A stretch of DNA of 64,000 nucleotides, taken from positions 14,163,668 to 14,227,667 of the forward strand of contig NC_061777.1 of NCBI RefSeq assembly GCF_022458985.1. Direction: 5' to 3'. Positions 43,420-56,584 of the stretch are shown here, in pieces (the first letter of the stretch is position 1; every line of letters starts with the position of its first letter). A model generated the notes under the pieces. The model was not told the DNA's origin and did not search any database. It saw only the letters and a program-made list of their open reading frames with translations. This DNA is from Mugil cephalus (Eukaryota; Chordata; Actinopteri; Mugiliformes; Mugilidae). The position numbers and the translations under genes are program-made.

Positions 43420-44798
43420 GTTTAATAACTTCAAAAGAAGTGACAGAGCACAGTTTGGCTGATTTCGTTCTTTGAATTTGGATGCCTGAAATGAACAGCA
43501 TTTCTAGATAGATCAGTCTAGTTTACACACAACAGTGATTTTAGGAACGATTACACAGAACTGATGAGCTTCACAAAATGTATAAATGAGATCTCATATT
43601 CCCTGGGAGACATCTAATACAAACAAACTAAAAGTGTTCACAATAGTATTGCAAACAGCCCGTAAAAGGTTCTTCTATATTATTCTGGATAAAAAGCGAG
43701 GATGCACTGATCCAACTTTCCTCCTCTGATCCCAACGTCAACTCTGGGCTTCTGCTGATACATGACCACTACAGACTAATCTATGGCCACGCTGACATCA
43801 AAGACACCCAGTTATTAACAGTAGTTATAAATAGTTATTAATGTGGTCAATCATGACAATAAGTATCAGATATGGATGTGTATTGGATCAGAGCATCCTT
43901 GGGGGGAAAAAAACAACAACAGTTCGAACTACTGAACACACATACATCTTAGAACGGAGTGATGAGAAAATATGACAATAAAAGTAAAATCTATACACAG
44001 ACGACTCTCAGCATTCAGTGCTCATTGACAGAACTAGGAGATGCACATCAGTGCAATGACACATGTTTTACTGTACTGCATTGGAGTATTTGAACCACCA
44101 GTCTTGACTGTGCTGCGGCTCACGATTCACCAATAAAATACCTGACGTACAAAAAAAACACCTGACACACACAAGACAAGTCTTACAGAGTCTTTGGAGG
44201 CAAGAGAAAGCTTGGAGCCTCAAGGTTTACTGGCTGTGTGAAAGTATAAGACAACTTCAATGCCCAGATGTTTTCTCAGTATTGGCTATTGTGGTTATTG
44301 CTAAGAGACGGCATTAAAACACATTCTGGTAAAAATGGCAGCGAGGACGGCGCTACGAGAGGACAGACTTTATAAAACATCGTATAAACGTACTTGCCGG
44401 TAAAAGCAGCTGCAAGTTACTCCAGAGAAAAATGGGGAACAAGTAAGTAATTTGTAAACACCTTTTACTTTCTAAAATATCTGATGTATGTATGCGCGAC
44501 TAAAAAACTGAAAAATATCTAGTCACAGTATGAATTCTGTTCCTTTAAAAAAAACTATACAATCACAGTTTGTCTGGTAATCAATACTAAAGGCACTTCT
44601 CAAATGAGCTGCTGAGATGATGATAAACGTTGGCAGGTCGCATCGTGTTCATTTTGAGGGTTATTAACTGGGTTCGAGGTCCTGCTTCCTTCCGCTATAA
44701 ACGCCAAATGACACACTGTGACAGATGAGACGCTTTCACAAAAAAACAAACAAAAAAAAAAAACATGTGCGTTTAAACCATCTTCGGCTTACCCGGGG
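43420..44798 (-). other. Probable 3' UTR of the minus-strand GTPase gene
   Basis: No reading frame of interest. An ATTAAA on the minus strand (complement near 43428) is a candidate poly(A) signal, only about 110 bases from the distal aifm3 signal. A nearer signal may be used instead. Confidence 0.3.
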
Positions 44799-47700
44799 TC
44801 AGAGGTCGTACTCTGCTGCACACTGCTGGAGATACCATTCGTAGAGTTTACCCTGAGGAGCAAGATTAATGTATGAAAATTCACAATTTTAACCCTCTTT
44901 AGCTAACTGGAAGGACAGAAGTAACTTAAAATGTGTTTACATCTTCTTTGTAGTTAAGTATAAGCAGTTAACATTAAGAGTCTCAGTACTGATGGCTCAT
45001 TACACATAGTAAATCCATGATGATGTAAAATGCGGCTTAGACGATGCAACCGTGTGAGAATGAATCTAACCTTCTTAGCTTTGACGATATCTTGGATATA
45101 ATCACTGTATTCTGCCATTTTCCTCTTCTCCTTCTTCGTCAGAGTCTTATTCCCTTGGCTGACAACAGAGAACAACACAATTTCATTCATTTGAACATTG
45201 CACAACTTCCTACTTGTATATACTATAACCAAACACACAAACTCACGTAGTTAAGGGGTTAGGTGCCTTGCTCAAGTAGTGCCAAAATAACCACTACTCC
45301 ACAGCTCCAATATAAACCAAGTGGCGGACATAAGCGTAAGACGCAAAAGATTTTTTACTATCCAACAATTGCATATTATTTTATTATTTATTGTTTTCTT
45401 AACTCTTGTTTAATGTGCTGTTTTCTCAAACCTTTAGATGGTTACATGTTTGTACTCCACACCAGCAACACTTACCCTGCAAAATATTTAGCCAGGAAAA
45501 GCAGGAGGTAGCAAAAAGCTCCAAAAATGATCACACACACAACTTGGCCATCTTCTGGTATCCAGTCCCATAAATACATCACTACTCCCTGTGGGACACA
45601 CGTTGAACAGACGGTCAGAGAACTTGATACTAAACTACAACAGTAGCAAAATCACCCACAATGTGTTATTAATATTATCAATATTATTAGTTTGATCAGC
45701 TACTACTTACCGAGAAGACAGTGATGGTCCGACTCGCACTTTCACCCAGGAGCTCTTCCAGTTGCTCTTTGGAGATGGTGTTCACGATGAAACTGAGGAT
45801 GAAGAGGAAAGGGAGGAAAACTCCCAGAGCACCGCAGAGGAACGAGTGAAGACGGACGCTTTTGTTGTAAGCCGCATTAGCCCTGTGCGCACAAAGAAGA
45901 AATGTCTTTTAACAACTGCAGCTGGCAACGCTTATCTCCTTCACACACACACACAAAATGCGGTTTATTAAATTCCACCATTATTTAATATAATACTCTT
46001 TGCATTGCAGTGTACGAACCTGTCCTGTTCTAGTTTGCTGTTGATCGTTGAACAAATGAGGTCACAGTCTCTCTCCAGCTGATCCAGTGTCTTCTGAACG
46101 GCCTGGTTGATGGTCTTCTCGATGGTCTGGCAGACCCCGTCTATCTGGTTCACACACCTGCTCGGCTAAACAGGACAAAAACACCAACGTTTTAGAGATA
46201 AATGGAAAAGAGGTCATGCATCTTTAACAGGGGAAAGTCTGGAAGCTTCCGGGACGGATCTAGAAGGTATTTTGATTGGCAGCCGCGTGCACTTAGCAGG
46301 AAGTGCAGCTGCGCTTGCTCAGCAAAAGCAAACTGGAGGTCTAGAGGGACGCACACATCTACCATGAGGAGTCGGTTGTAGATCACAAGATGGTGCAGCA
46401 ATAACTCAGGACTGAGGCTGCCGTGGTCAAAGCCAGGCATATCAAGGTCCACAGTTTACGATCTCTTCACCCCCCACACAAATTGATATCTCTCCAAAAC
46501 ACAGGTCTTCAACAGGGGGTCCGTGACCCCTAGGAGGACCATGGAGGTACTGCAAGGGGGTCGCAAAATCTTAGGTTGATTAGATATTTTTATATATTTT
46601 CTTTAATTTTCCAACATACTTTAGTAAAGGGATAAATGAAGGCAGAAGACGTTATCTATTAGTCAGCTCTTTGCTAATTCAGCGATACTGATCTTTCAGG
46701 AGCCCACTGTTTCACACAGAGTGCCACACTAACCGAGACCTGTCAATCTAAGCCTCCCGTAGACAGTGGGCCCCGCCCCTCACGAGGCCGCATATTACAA
46801 GCTGACCCTACAAGCCCATTCAGACTGCGGCCGTGAAATCCCAGATGCACGGTGCAATATTACGGCCACCCTTCTATGCATGGGTCCCTGACCTGAAAAA
46901 CGTTTTAGACCCCTTCTCTAAGACGTCATATGGCAATGGCTGTTGAACCTGAAGGTAGCAGAGAGCTTAAAATCCAAAATATGATGTGATAAAATAACAA
47001 AATTCACTCTCCAAGTCCGCTAACAGGTGCAAGGACACTGCATCATTCATGGGATAAGATTGTTGTTGATAAAGGTTTCAAGTCAACGACAAACTGTAAA
47101 ACACTGAGAATACTGAACACACAGTTCATTTTACCTTCTCCGGATTGGGGATGTATATTGTCGGCATCTCAAAACCACATTTATTGAGACCGGGACGGCG
47201 GCACAGCTCCTGGACGATCTGCATCATAACTCTCTGACGCAAAGGAAAAACAAAACACCTTAACTTGACTTTCTTGGGTTGAAGCACATCAAAAATGAAA
47301 CATTATGTGAAGCTACCTGACGGTCCGTTTCCCTCCCGGCCTCGTCCGCTTTGCTGAGGTAGAACAACAGCTTGTCCCCACATTTTTCACTGAGCTTCTC
47401 CACAATGTTGAGGGTGCGTTTGCACAGCGCTTGGCCCATCGGGTCAAAGAACACAAATATCAGGTCCGCCTGTTCTCCTACACACGCAAAAACAGATCAT
47501 GTTAGAAAGCAGCCGCATAGTAAATACGTCACCGGAGAGACAACTAGAAGCTGTAACACATACCCAACCAGGTGATGGCGCTGTTGACATCAAAGGGGTA
47601 GATCATGTCTCCGTCCACCAAACCCGGAGTGTCCACAAATGTCACCAGACTGAATTTCTTCTGCTTGGAGGTGGAGATCTCAGCTGAGAGGTAGTCCAAC

Positions 47701-49423
47701 GCACCTGGAAAATACAGATGCTGCGTGTGCACAGGTGCTTCCTTCAGGGTAATTCCACAGTATTAAAGATGGTGAATGGATAGTGGAGTTCCTGCAGGAA
47801 GCCTCTAATTACTATGTTACTCTTAGATACCAGAAGCCGCAGTGCAGTCAATACTTGGGAACCTGAGGGAGATCGGTGACATTAAGATCAAGAACTTCAA
47901 AGTCAAGGAAGCATTTTTTTTTGTTTTTGTTTTTTTTTGTTTTTTTTTCAGGTCTCAGTTTTCTCACCATCCCCTCAGCTGAGAGGCCTGTTGTCATGGT
48001 TACACACAACAGCTCTTCAACTGGCAGCTTTAGTGTGGGGCGTGGGACATAAAGCTAGCCAGTGAAGAACGACTGTGAGGCAACGCACTGCGAGGTTACG
48101 ATACTCCGCCACAACCGCCCCGAGTGGACTTCACCCACCACCACTACCCACCACCGCCCCGTCCCTACTTAAACAGAACAGGATCACTATTGAGACATGC
48201 CCCCTATTATTGGCAAAAACCCACCACCGCCACATTATCACTCTACACACACGCAGGCCTGGGATGACAGTGAGGCTGTTTCATGCGAAGCGGCAAGTGT
48301 TAACAGCCAGCACAAATCACATCCTTGTGCTGCAGCGAGCAGGACCACTGCTGCTGTGGCACATTAGCATTCCCTTATGTTTCTCTTACATAAGCGCATC
48401 CCCCCGAAAATATCAATACAATGCATCTCCCTCCTACTGCACATCTCAGAAATGTACCCAAAGTATGCCAATGTTGAGACATCCCTACTGTGCACAGGAA
48501 AGTCATTACATTTACATATGCGTGCGCAGATAATCATGTAGCTTCGCATCAAATATCTATAAGCCTGCTGGTCAAATGGAGACGCCATGCCACTTAAAAT
48601 CAGTGAATTAAATGGCCTCAGTTCAGATGCATTCATCCACATGATGAAAAAGGTCATCTGAAAGGTGAATTACGCTGAGTTATACTTGCTGACGGGTGCT
48701 GAGTTACACAACTGACTGAGAGAGATCGTGTGCATGAGGAAAAGGGCAAAGGCTTCAGTAATGCCACATCGACTAGAAAGAACTTGTTGGATTAAACAGT
48801 CTGAGCCAGACACAGTGCAGACATATGCAAAGCAACGACCACAGAAAGCCAAACGTCTCTGTTAACAATAACGGATCACTTGACCTGTGACAGAAACAGC
48901 CAATTCCCATGCAGCATGTCAGCTCATCGACAAAGTCATGAGATAAAGACAAAAAGATTTAGACTTAAACAATCCTTTAGAAGTATCTCGGAGAGCACAT
49001 CCAGAAGAAGGAGAAGAAGATCAAACTGTGCAATCAGCAGCTGCTCCCACGTAAGGACGCATGGTGCTTTTCTGATGAGTCATCCTCCGTCGGTGACAAG
49101 TAAACAAAGGCCTGATTTAGTGAATTTCCGGAAGGCGCTGATGAAGTTCAGGGAAAAAGCCTCCTTGTAAATCCAGCAGCAGATCCTTGCTGGTGCTGCG
49201 AGGCTCAGGCCTGCAGAGTGGAGCTGTTGCTGCTGGAGTCTGGGCTGTGCCGCCTCTAATGGCTGTGACATTTCTGAGCAGCTCCTCCTGACTACACTGC
49301 ACTGCTGTCGATGGGGCGTGTGACTCATACGCCATACCGTGAGCGCTCTGGTCCGCACCCAGTGAACCCTCACTCTCTACAACATACACGCACACACATT
49401 ACCTCCTCCACACCCCCCCTCCC

Positions 49424-49468
<45 letters not shown>

Positions 49469-52400
49469 AGGCAGCAGACACGCCCACGCTTTCTGCACGA
49501 CCACCTCGATCGCAGTGGTCGCCCGGCGTCTACAGCTCACAGCTGACGCACGGATGTGAGGCGACAATCTTAAAATGACGTGCCGATAATTAGTCGCTTT
49601 TCTCGACGTCAGAGTCATCTCAAAGGCACACTAAGAGGTGAACAGGAGTCTCGGGAGATTAATATATCGTGAAACATCCAGTTCTCGAAACTCTCTGGTG
49701 AGTTCATCAAGGTGAAGCACTTAAACTCTACCTCAAATCACAAAACACAGATCTGCCTGCAGAAACCTGCAAATGACTCAGGGTTACACCTCAGGGGTAA
49801 GGCACTGTATGAAAATGTCAGGATTTCTATTGATGGATGGTCGGATGAATGGATTTAGCAGAGCATTATCTTAAACCTCAAGGCCATCAATCTCTTTCTG
49901 CACTTCATGATTACATCCATCTCCTGTTCACTATTCATCTAGGGCAGCCGGACTAATGTATCATCTCCTTGCTCCATTAGAGCTTTGCACGGCCTGATTT
50001 TATCAAGAAAATGACAAAAAAATATCCCACTTCAAGTGTTAAATGTCATGGAGATGCAAAGACTGAACTGAGTGTCCTCACAAGAAACACATAAAACATA
50101 CCCTAAGCTGTCCTATGTGTTAGAAATGTTGCTGTTATCAGATACATCACACCAGGAAGTGCACAAAATCAATATGAAAACTGATTGGAATAAAGTAGAG
50201 TGGAGAGCAGAGAGGCCCGACTCTTCTATCAGCAACGTAATCACTGCTTTCTGATGCAAAGTCTTACCTTTGAACTCAAGGAGGGGTCGAAAGTGAGGGT
50301 AAAGGTGTAGCGTCGCATTCCCCTGCGGGAGAGTTACAAAGGCGATGTGAGAAGGAACATGATGAGACAAATACTGATCTGCATTTTCATCCTGCAGCAT
50401 TTCCCACCCTTCTACAACAGAGTCCTCTCTCATCTCAGTACTTTGCTCAGGCTCGCAGCCGCTGCCGTGCCGCAGCCCAGCGCACTCGCTCTACGCCTTC
50501 CCGTACATGGGAGATAATCCTTCCACTCCGCAGTCCTGCTCTGCAAATGTATTATTCATCTTCATCGCCTTCACCGCAGGCGCATATGAACGGAGCGGTA
50601 ATGGACGAGAGACGACACAGAGGCAGGTGTGTCTCGAGTCTCTTTGCGCGTGTATTCATTCTACAAATCCCGTCATCGGAGGAAGCGTGGCGAATAAGAG
50701 AACCACGCAAACGGAGAAAGTACTTACAATGAACATTTCTGCTTCATCAATATGTATGACTTGCTGCAGCTTCAGTTCCCAGTACTTAAGTTAAAAATTC
50801 AAAAAGGCTCAAAGTGAGGTCTGAATAAAAAATAGTGTTTGTTCATCTGATCTCAGACACAGTAAACACAGAGTGCTTCTGTTTCATTACGGGAAACATC
50901 TTCATGCTCCTCTTACCGTCAGAGATTCTCTTTTGCGACCACTTGTGATGAACGTAAACCCCTGGGTTTCAATGGCCACACCTGTTTTCTGTATGTGCTC
51001 TTCGGCGTACCTAGAATGAGAGAAAAAAAGGTTATTAGGAGCCTTAATGCTGCATTTATAGGGGCATTTAAAGATGGACAACAACACACTCTAGATCAAG
51101 AGAAGCATCTTTGTATACGTTGAGCCACAAAATCCCCACAGTGACGAGGCTCAGACAAGGAAGTGCCATAAATTGATTTGCTGTTAACTCGTTTTCTGTG
51201 TATTAATTATTTAGATTTATCAGCAAAAATTTCAATATTACTATCTGGTGTAAAAAGGCCAGTTCCTATGTTGGACGACTGGTTGGGCAGGTTGCACATG
51301 CGACTGTGATCACTGCCGTTAACACCTCAGGGGGGCCAGACAATTATTTGCGCACTGTCAACCAGGAGAAAACGTATATTTACAGACAGACAGACAAACA
51401 GCCCAGTATACAATATAGAGTATACAGTACATTTCTGTTCACAATTCCTACAAAGCGCACAATAACATATGTAATATGTAGTTATGGAGAGATTACATGC
51501 AATTTGTACAATGATTTGTCTATATTTCATACCCCTGAACTTGAGCGGGCATTATTGTCGCAGTAATTATTATTATTTTCTCCTCTTTCTATTCTCGTTG
51601 GCTGCATTGAAACTGACAAACGACACTTAGCCTGCACACAAACCACAGGGCACCTCTAAAAGTCAAGTGTGAAGATAGTACTGTTGCCACTCTCTTCTCA
51701 GAGCATGTGATAGTCAGGCAGCCTGGCACGGTGGTGGTAAGTCCCATTAACAATAATGTATTACCAGTTAATGAAGGAGCTCTTTCCTGCAGAGTGGTTA
51801 CCCATTATCATCACAATGATCTTCTTTCTGGGAGGCAGTAGCCGGACTCCCAGGCTGCTGGCGATTTTCACCAGGCCTGAAATCACACGAACACAAGGAG
51901 ACACACAAAAATCAGGGCGTGCAGCAACAACCGGAGTGGTGTCCTCATAAAGCAATGCCCTAAATTGAGTTTAAGGCTAAATAAAATATAAATATGGCTG
52001 CAAAATCTGTGCAATTTCGGAAATGAGTAAAATCAAGTTAGTGGTAAGCCTGCACATAAACATAATTATACATAGGGATAAGACACAAGTAAGATGAATT
52101 TAAATTTGAACCGGCCTCCACAATGTATTCACAGAAATCTGATGAAGTTTTGTTTCTAGATTAAAGGCCCTGTTGGAAAAATCAAAGAACAGCTATCACC
52201 CCCCTTCATTATCACCACGGAGTGAGTGGCCTTTGACCTGCAAACTGATGTACAGAAGCTGCAAAGACCTGGCGCTGTTTGCCCTGTGCGTATTCTAGAT
52301 GTGAATGAGTGCAAAAGACAGCGCTGCACTCACTGAATGGACCACAACACACACCGATCAGCCGCAACATTAAAACCTTATGACCACAAACCCTAAACCA

Positions 52401-53456
52401 CGAATAACTCTTACGATCCTAGTACAACGTGATGCGTGGACGTTGCTTTAACACAGGCAACAACCCGGACACCGTTGCGGACGACGCACGCCACCATGGC
52501 AGCGACAAGGAGGGCTGATCCTTGCATCCTAGAACCATATGTTCCCCAGATAAGAGGCGCCCACCCTTCCACGTGACGTGCAAGAAAAACACAACACAGC
52601 AGACCCGGGCCACTTTTCTTCCACCGGGCCCGTGGTTCAGGCCTGAGCTGCAGGTTTGTAGATGTCTCGGTAGTCACGGCTTGAGAATCTGATATTCCCA
52701 CTTACCCACTCTCAGCAAATAAACCTTGAGGACAAAATGTTCACGTACTTGCTGCCTAATAGGCTACATACCACGGTCCCACTGACGTGTTAAGTGCCAT
52801 GATGATGGGATAATCGGTTATTCATTTGATCATTCAGTCATAATGTTGTGGCTGATTGGTATATAATGCTCTAGGTGGTGTTATTATTGTATAGTATAGT
52901 ATAGTATAGTATAGTATAGTATAGTATAGTATAGTATAGTATAGTACAGTCAAAATGGTTAAGACACTTCTCCAGACATATGCTACTGTACCACTGTTTA
53001 TTGTGAAGCACAGAGCACGAGGCTGTGCTCAGGGACACCACTCTCGTGTTTTTACTGTTAATACTTCTTGTGACATTGTGTACAGAGACACAGAGATCGG
53101 GGCGCTGCCCCGCGGGGCTGCAAGATCGAGGAGCCTCTCCGGTGTCATGTGTTTGACACTGACAGGCAGCAGCTGCACACAGCCGCCTCCTCCACACGCA
53201 CTAAATCTGCAGCACTGGCTCAACTTTTCTCGCTACAAACTTAACGCAGCCTGGAACCGCTCTCTTGCATAACATCACAACGGGACAGTTTCTGGTTTTA
53301 ACGGTGCAAAGTTTGCAACAAACGCGGGCTTATAGATTATTTACCGTTTTCGCTGTCGACATACAGGCTGTGGCATTCCTTCAGGATCCTCTCACTGGGT
53401 GTGGTGATCGCAGACTCCAGGGGATTCGCCACAGATCGGGGCTTTCTGCCCGACAT
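44799..53456 (-). CDS. EHD/sarcalumenin-like dynamin-family GTPase with C-terminal membrane hairpin
   Basis: Twelve exons on the minus strand, in transcript order: 53345-53456, 51765-51876, 50917-51010, 50268-50322, 47564-47704, 47317-47477, 47135-47233, 46020-46165, 45711-45882, 45476-45588, 45071-45158 and 44799-44852. They join in frame into 448 aa. The GTP-binding motifs are clear: P-loop GNHSAGKSS (63-71), a possible switch I threonine in QGFTF (T94), G3 DTPG (149-152) and a G4 candidate SKAD (213-216). Context such as VTFVDTPG and ADLIFVFFDP is closest, from memory, to EHD proteins and sarcalumenin. After a helical stretch (about 262-308) come two hydrophobic segments (about 319-341 and 379-400) and a basic tail. 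There is no EH domain and no signal peptide. The plan of a cytosolic GTPase plus membrane hairpin recalls atlastins and mitofusins, suggesting membrane shaping or fusion, but this is inference. I do not recognise a named mammalian orthologue. Confidence 0.85.
46502..46914 (-). mobile_element. Non-autonomous hAT-like DNA transposon
   Basis: It sits in intron 7 of the GTPase gene. One end reads CAGGTCTTCAACAGGGGGTC and the other, reverse-complemented, runs GGGTCTAAAACG then TTTTTCAGGTCAGGGACCC, matching the common fish hAT end family (CAGGGGTCTTCAAC...). The inside is short and has no transposase. A clean 8-base target duplication was not found; the strand is nominal. Confidence 0.65.
49425..49467 (+). 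repeat. CA dinucleotide repeat in a GTPase-gene intron
   Basis: About 21 uninterrupted CA units, inside intron 4 of the minus-strand gene (47705-50267). The rest of this 2.6 kb intron shows no exon I could support. Confidence 0.95.
52352..52863. mobile_element. TA-flanked DNA transposon remnant, copy 1
   Basis: The left end reads CACCGATCAGCCGCAACATT and the right end is its near complement (ATAATGTTGTGGCTGATTGG). This terminal inverted repeat is widespread in fish and probably belongs to a non-autonomous Tc1/mariner-like family. It lies in intron 1 of the GTPase gene. No transposase frame was seen. Confidence 0.65.
52886..52946 (+). repeat. ATAGT pentanucleotide repeat
   Basis: About 11-12 near-perfect ATAGT units directly follow the transposon remnant in intron 1 of the GTPase gene. 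Confidence 0.95.
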
Positions 53457-53899
53457 TGTGAACACAGTCACCTGTCGCGTCTCTGCTGTTTCCCAAACCG
53501 CGAGGGGAACGATTTCAGGGTTACACATGGGTTGTCGTTTGCGGAAGACGCGCCCCCTAGCGGCCACTACCAGCATTTAGTGTAATGCACTAAAGCCCTA
53601 CAATAGATGAGAGGTTCTTAACCTTTTTGACCTCTTTGCCCCTTTTCCAGTGCAAAGTTCATATATATAGTATTGGTTTAACTGATCTCACTCTTGGTTT
53701 GATTTCCATTCAATAACTGAATCAAACCAACTTCCAGTTTAACAAGTTAAAACTCTGTCAAATGACATGATGCATATTAAATAAATATTTATTTATCATG
53801 CGTATGTTAGAGTTGCCACAAGAACATATTTAAAGGCACAAGTCTACAACTTTTGTTACTTTCTCTGCCCTATTTAATTTCTCTTTGGTCACTAGTTAC

Positions 53900-53977
53900 C
53901 TTGGCTATTGCTCCTATAGCATTTGCATTTCCTCATTGGGGATGGGGATCAATAAAGTATTATCCTATCTTATCTTA
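53900..53977 (+). mobile_element. L2-like LINE 3' tail
   Basis: The end contains CATTTCCTCATTGGGGATGG, then ATCAATAAAGTATTATC and CTATCTTATC repeats, the same end structure as at 735-1143 and 16791-16855. Confidence 0.65.
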
Positions 53978-54378
53978 AGTCAGGCTTATTAACGAAAAAA
54001 AATAACTAATAATTACATTTTACTACAGCAAGAAAGGACGGACTCTAAAAACTGAAATCTGAAATTTGATGAATAAAATTATGTGGTGAAAATAAATGCG
54101 TTCAAAATAATAATTTCTTTGGAAAGAGAACTCCCAGTATAAACTATGGTTCTTCCTCATATATCTGTTGCATGCATTTAATGCACCGTACTATAAATAT
54201 AGACTACCTTAATACTAGAGCTTCCTTATATTGTGCATCCTACATTTTGCTACAGTGGCATGACCTGAAAGTTATAGTCTAATCGTGTGTAATTCTAAGC
54301 TAAAATCAAGACTATTGAACTATTGGAAGCCTTTCACGCCACATCTAGGTATCAATGAAAGCTTATTGCAGGATGTAT

Positions 54379-54737
54379 ATACACCGATCAGCCGTAACAT
54401 TATGACCACTGACAGGAGAAGTTAATAACACTGACCATCTTGTGAAAATACAATGTTCTGCTGGACCTGGCACTTGTGTGGATGTTACTTAGAAATTTAC
54501 CAGCACAAGATGTTGACCTGACCTCCAAATTCACTAGATGGTCAAGTGATGCACTGGAACAAACCTGATCCACAGAGACCCTCCCTTCAACATATAGGAC
54601 CCAGAGACCCTCACTAACAACATTATGTTGCAAGGCACCTCAGGACACCCTCAGAAGACCCATGTCCATTTTCTGATGACTCACAAAAGCCTACACAATA
54701 GTCTGTGGTCATGATGTTATGACTGATCAGTGTATAT
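54379..54737. mobile_element. TA-flanked DNA transposon remnant, copy 2
   Basis: The left end is CACCGATCAGCCGTAACATT and the right end TGATGTTATGACTGATCAGTG. TA stands on both outer sides, as for Tc1/mariner insertions. It is the same family as 52352-52863, about 360 bp long and without a transposase. Confidence 0.7.
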
Positions 54738-56584
54738 AAGTTTTGTGAAGACAGGTAGACATGTAGGTTCTGCTGTCTTCACAACACATTTAGGCTGACA
54801 TCTCTTATTTAATGTGTTTAAATGCATTTGTACCATGTTCACAACCTGTTACAGAGCAAAATATTCGTGTGCTTCTCTCCTCTGTCTCACTTATGCAGAT
54901 CATATCATATCACATCTAGAATAAAAAATAAAAGGTCCGATTATTTTGGTCTATATGTAGACTTAAAATAACTTTGAATAGGATGTCCATGCAGAGAATA
55001 AAACTGAGAATAGATAATGCCTCTGGATTTGGGTCACCAGTCCTTCCACCACCTGAGGGCAAGTCTCAGAACCAGGCAAGAATGTGCTTCAAGGGCTTGA
55101 TCGCCCCCTCCTCCCCGGAGCTCAGGTCATATGCTGCACCTTACAATGCGCTGTCATTATGGGGGCACTCCGACTGCAGCGGAACATTCATTGTAATTGC
55201 TTTATTCAAGCACGGCAGCTTCCGAAATGAACTTCAATGAGGGATCTGCGCAATCAAAGAAAGAGGTGAGATCAAATTCGACCTAGTTTGTAGTTAACTG
55301 CTGAATAAAACGTTAAGTTCAATTGTCTGTGCGTTTTGGTAGATCAAAAGGTGAACTATTCTACAGTACGTATGTAAATAATGGTTTGTATCTGGAACCA
55401 ATGAGAGCAGCATGACTAGTTGTGATTTGACATTTTGTATCTGTCATCGCAACGAGATGCTGATGTAATTATTCAAACACTGCATAAACAAGTAGACATT
55501 TTTACATCATCTTCTTCATGTGGCAGTGTTTAAAGTGTCTAACAAGGTGGTTCTTTTTATGATTTGGACCCAGTGTTTATAACTGCTAAGAAATTATTTT
55601 AAATAATACAGAAATATTCTCACACTTTGAAAGAAAGAAAAAAGGTTAGAGGTTTTTGGTTGACGGGTTGTGAAAAAAAATGCAGTTAATAAAAAAATGT
55701 CTTTTAAAAAAAAAAGAAATATGTTTTTTTCACCAGCATACCTGCAAATCGCATAAATGGGTTACTTATTAAAGCGTTTAAATCCAAATGAGAAATCAGA
55801 ACAATGCCTCTTGGAGCTTATTTACCCTTTCGTTCACCCTGCATATTTTTTTAAAGACTTTAATGTGGTGGAGTGGTGCGTAATAACGCGTTTGGCCGTT
55901 TTAGTGGAGCAGACTGACTGAGCAGTTCATTAATAAACTTCACTGCGCTGACTGCTTTCCTAGGGTTTGAAACACAGGGGGCATCCACAGCATTTTTACT
56001 ACCCTGGTTATTATATACATGTACTTGATGCTTTGTGCATACATGCATATGAATCTGTCATGACACTTCAAGACAACAACAGGAAAAACATATAGGTAAA
56101 CCAATAGGTAGCATGTAAACATGTCCTTTAGGCTATATATTACACATTCAGTGAACAACTGTCAAGTCTGTGACCACTCGACAGTAAGGTTAGGCCTACT
56201 CGACAGTCTGCCTCATTCCTGACCGTCTGGACATCTCAAAGCGAAATGATCTTTAAATGTTTTAATTTATATACGCCCTGCATGACGATGTGAAATTATC
56301 TGATTTGCGCAGAAACCTCTCCAGGTTTGAATTTGGGTGCTTTTAATTCTTTTACTTAAAATAAACTTGTTGCATGTCATTATGCCGTGAAGTCCCGATA
56401 AACAGGGTAAATTACGCTGCGGATTCTCCACACTCCACGATTACCTAATGACAACAGATCAATTGTATCATCCCCAGCATAAACTCGTCCTCCTTAACTT
56501 AAGTTTCCTGTTTGAGCGCAAACCCTCGGAGGAGAGCTGCTTTTTAGTAAAGTCTGAGCAAAAGACCAGCCAACAAACAGCAAA

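Larger units (their letters stand above)
53600..56500. other. Divergent spacer between the GTPase gene and slc2a11
   Basis: About 3.1 kb separates the two start codons. It contains an L2-like LINE tail (53900-53977) and a second TA-flanked transposon copy (54379-54737). A GC-richer stretch at 55010-55240 has an open frame but no known family. Both promoters should lie here; no clear core motif was found. Confidence 0.5.

Noticed and set aside
46192-46452. 86-codon minus-strand frame beside the hAT-like element
   Set aside because: Lies in an intron of the GTPase gene; the chain of exons 7 to 8 is complete without it and no domain is recognisable.
48075-48533. 152-codon plus-strand frame in the GTPase-gene intron
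   Set aside because: Low-complexity CCACC-rich sequence at the start, no recognisable domain and no splice context.
53694-53745. Short inverted repeat TTGGTTTGATT / AATCAAACCAA
   Set aside because: Too short and isolated in AT-rich sequence to call an element; no target duplication.
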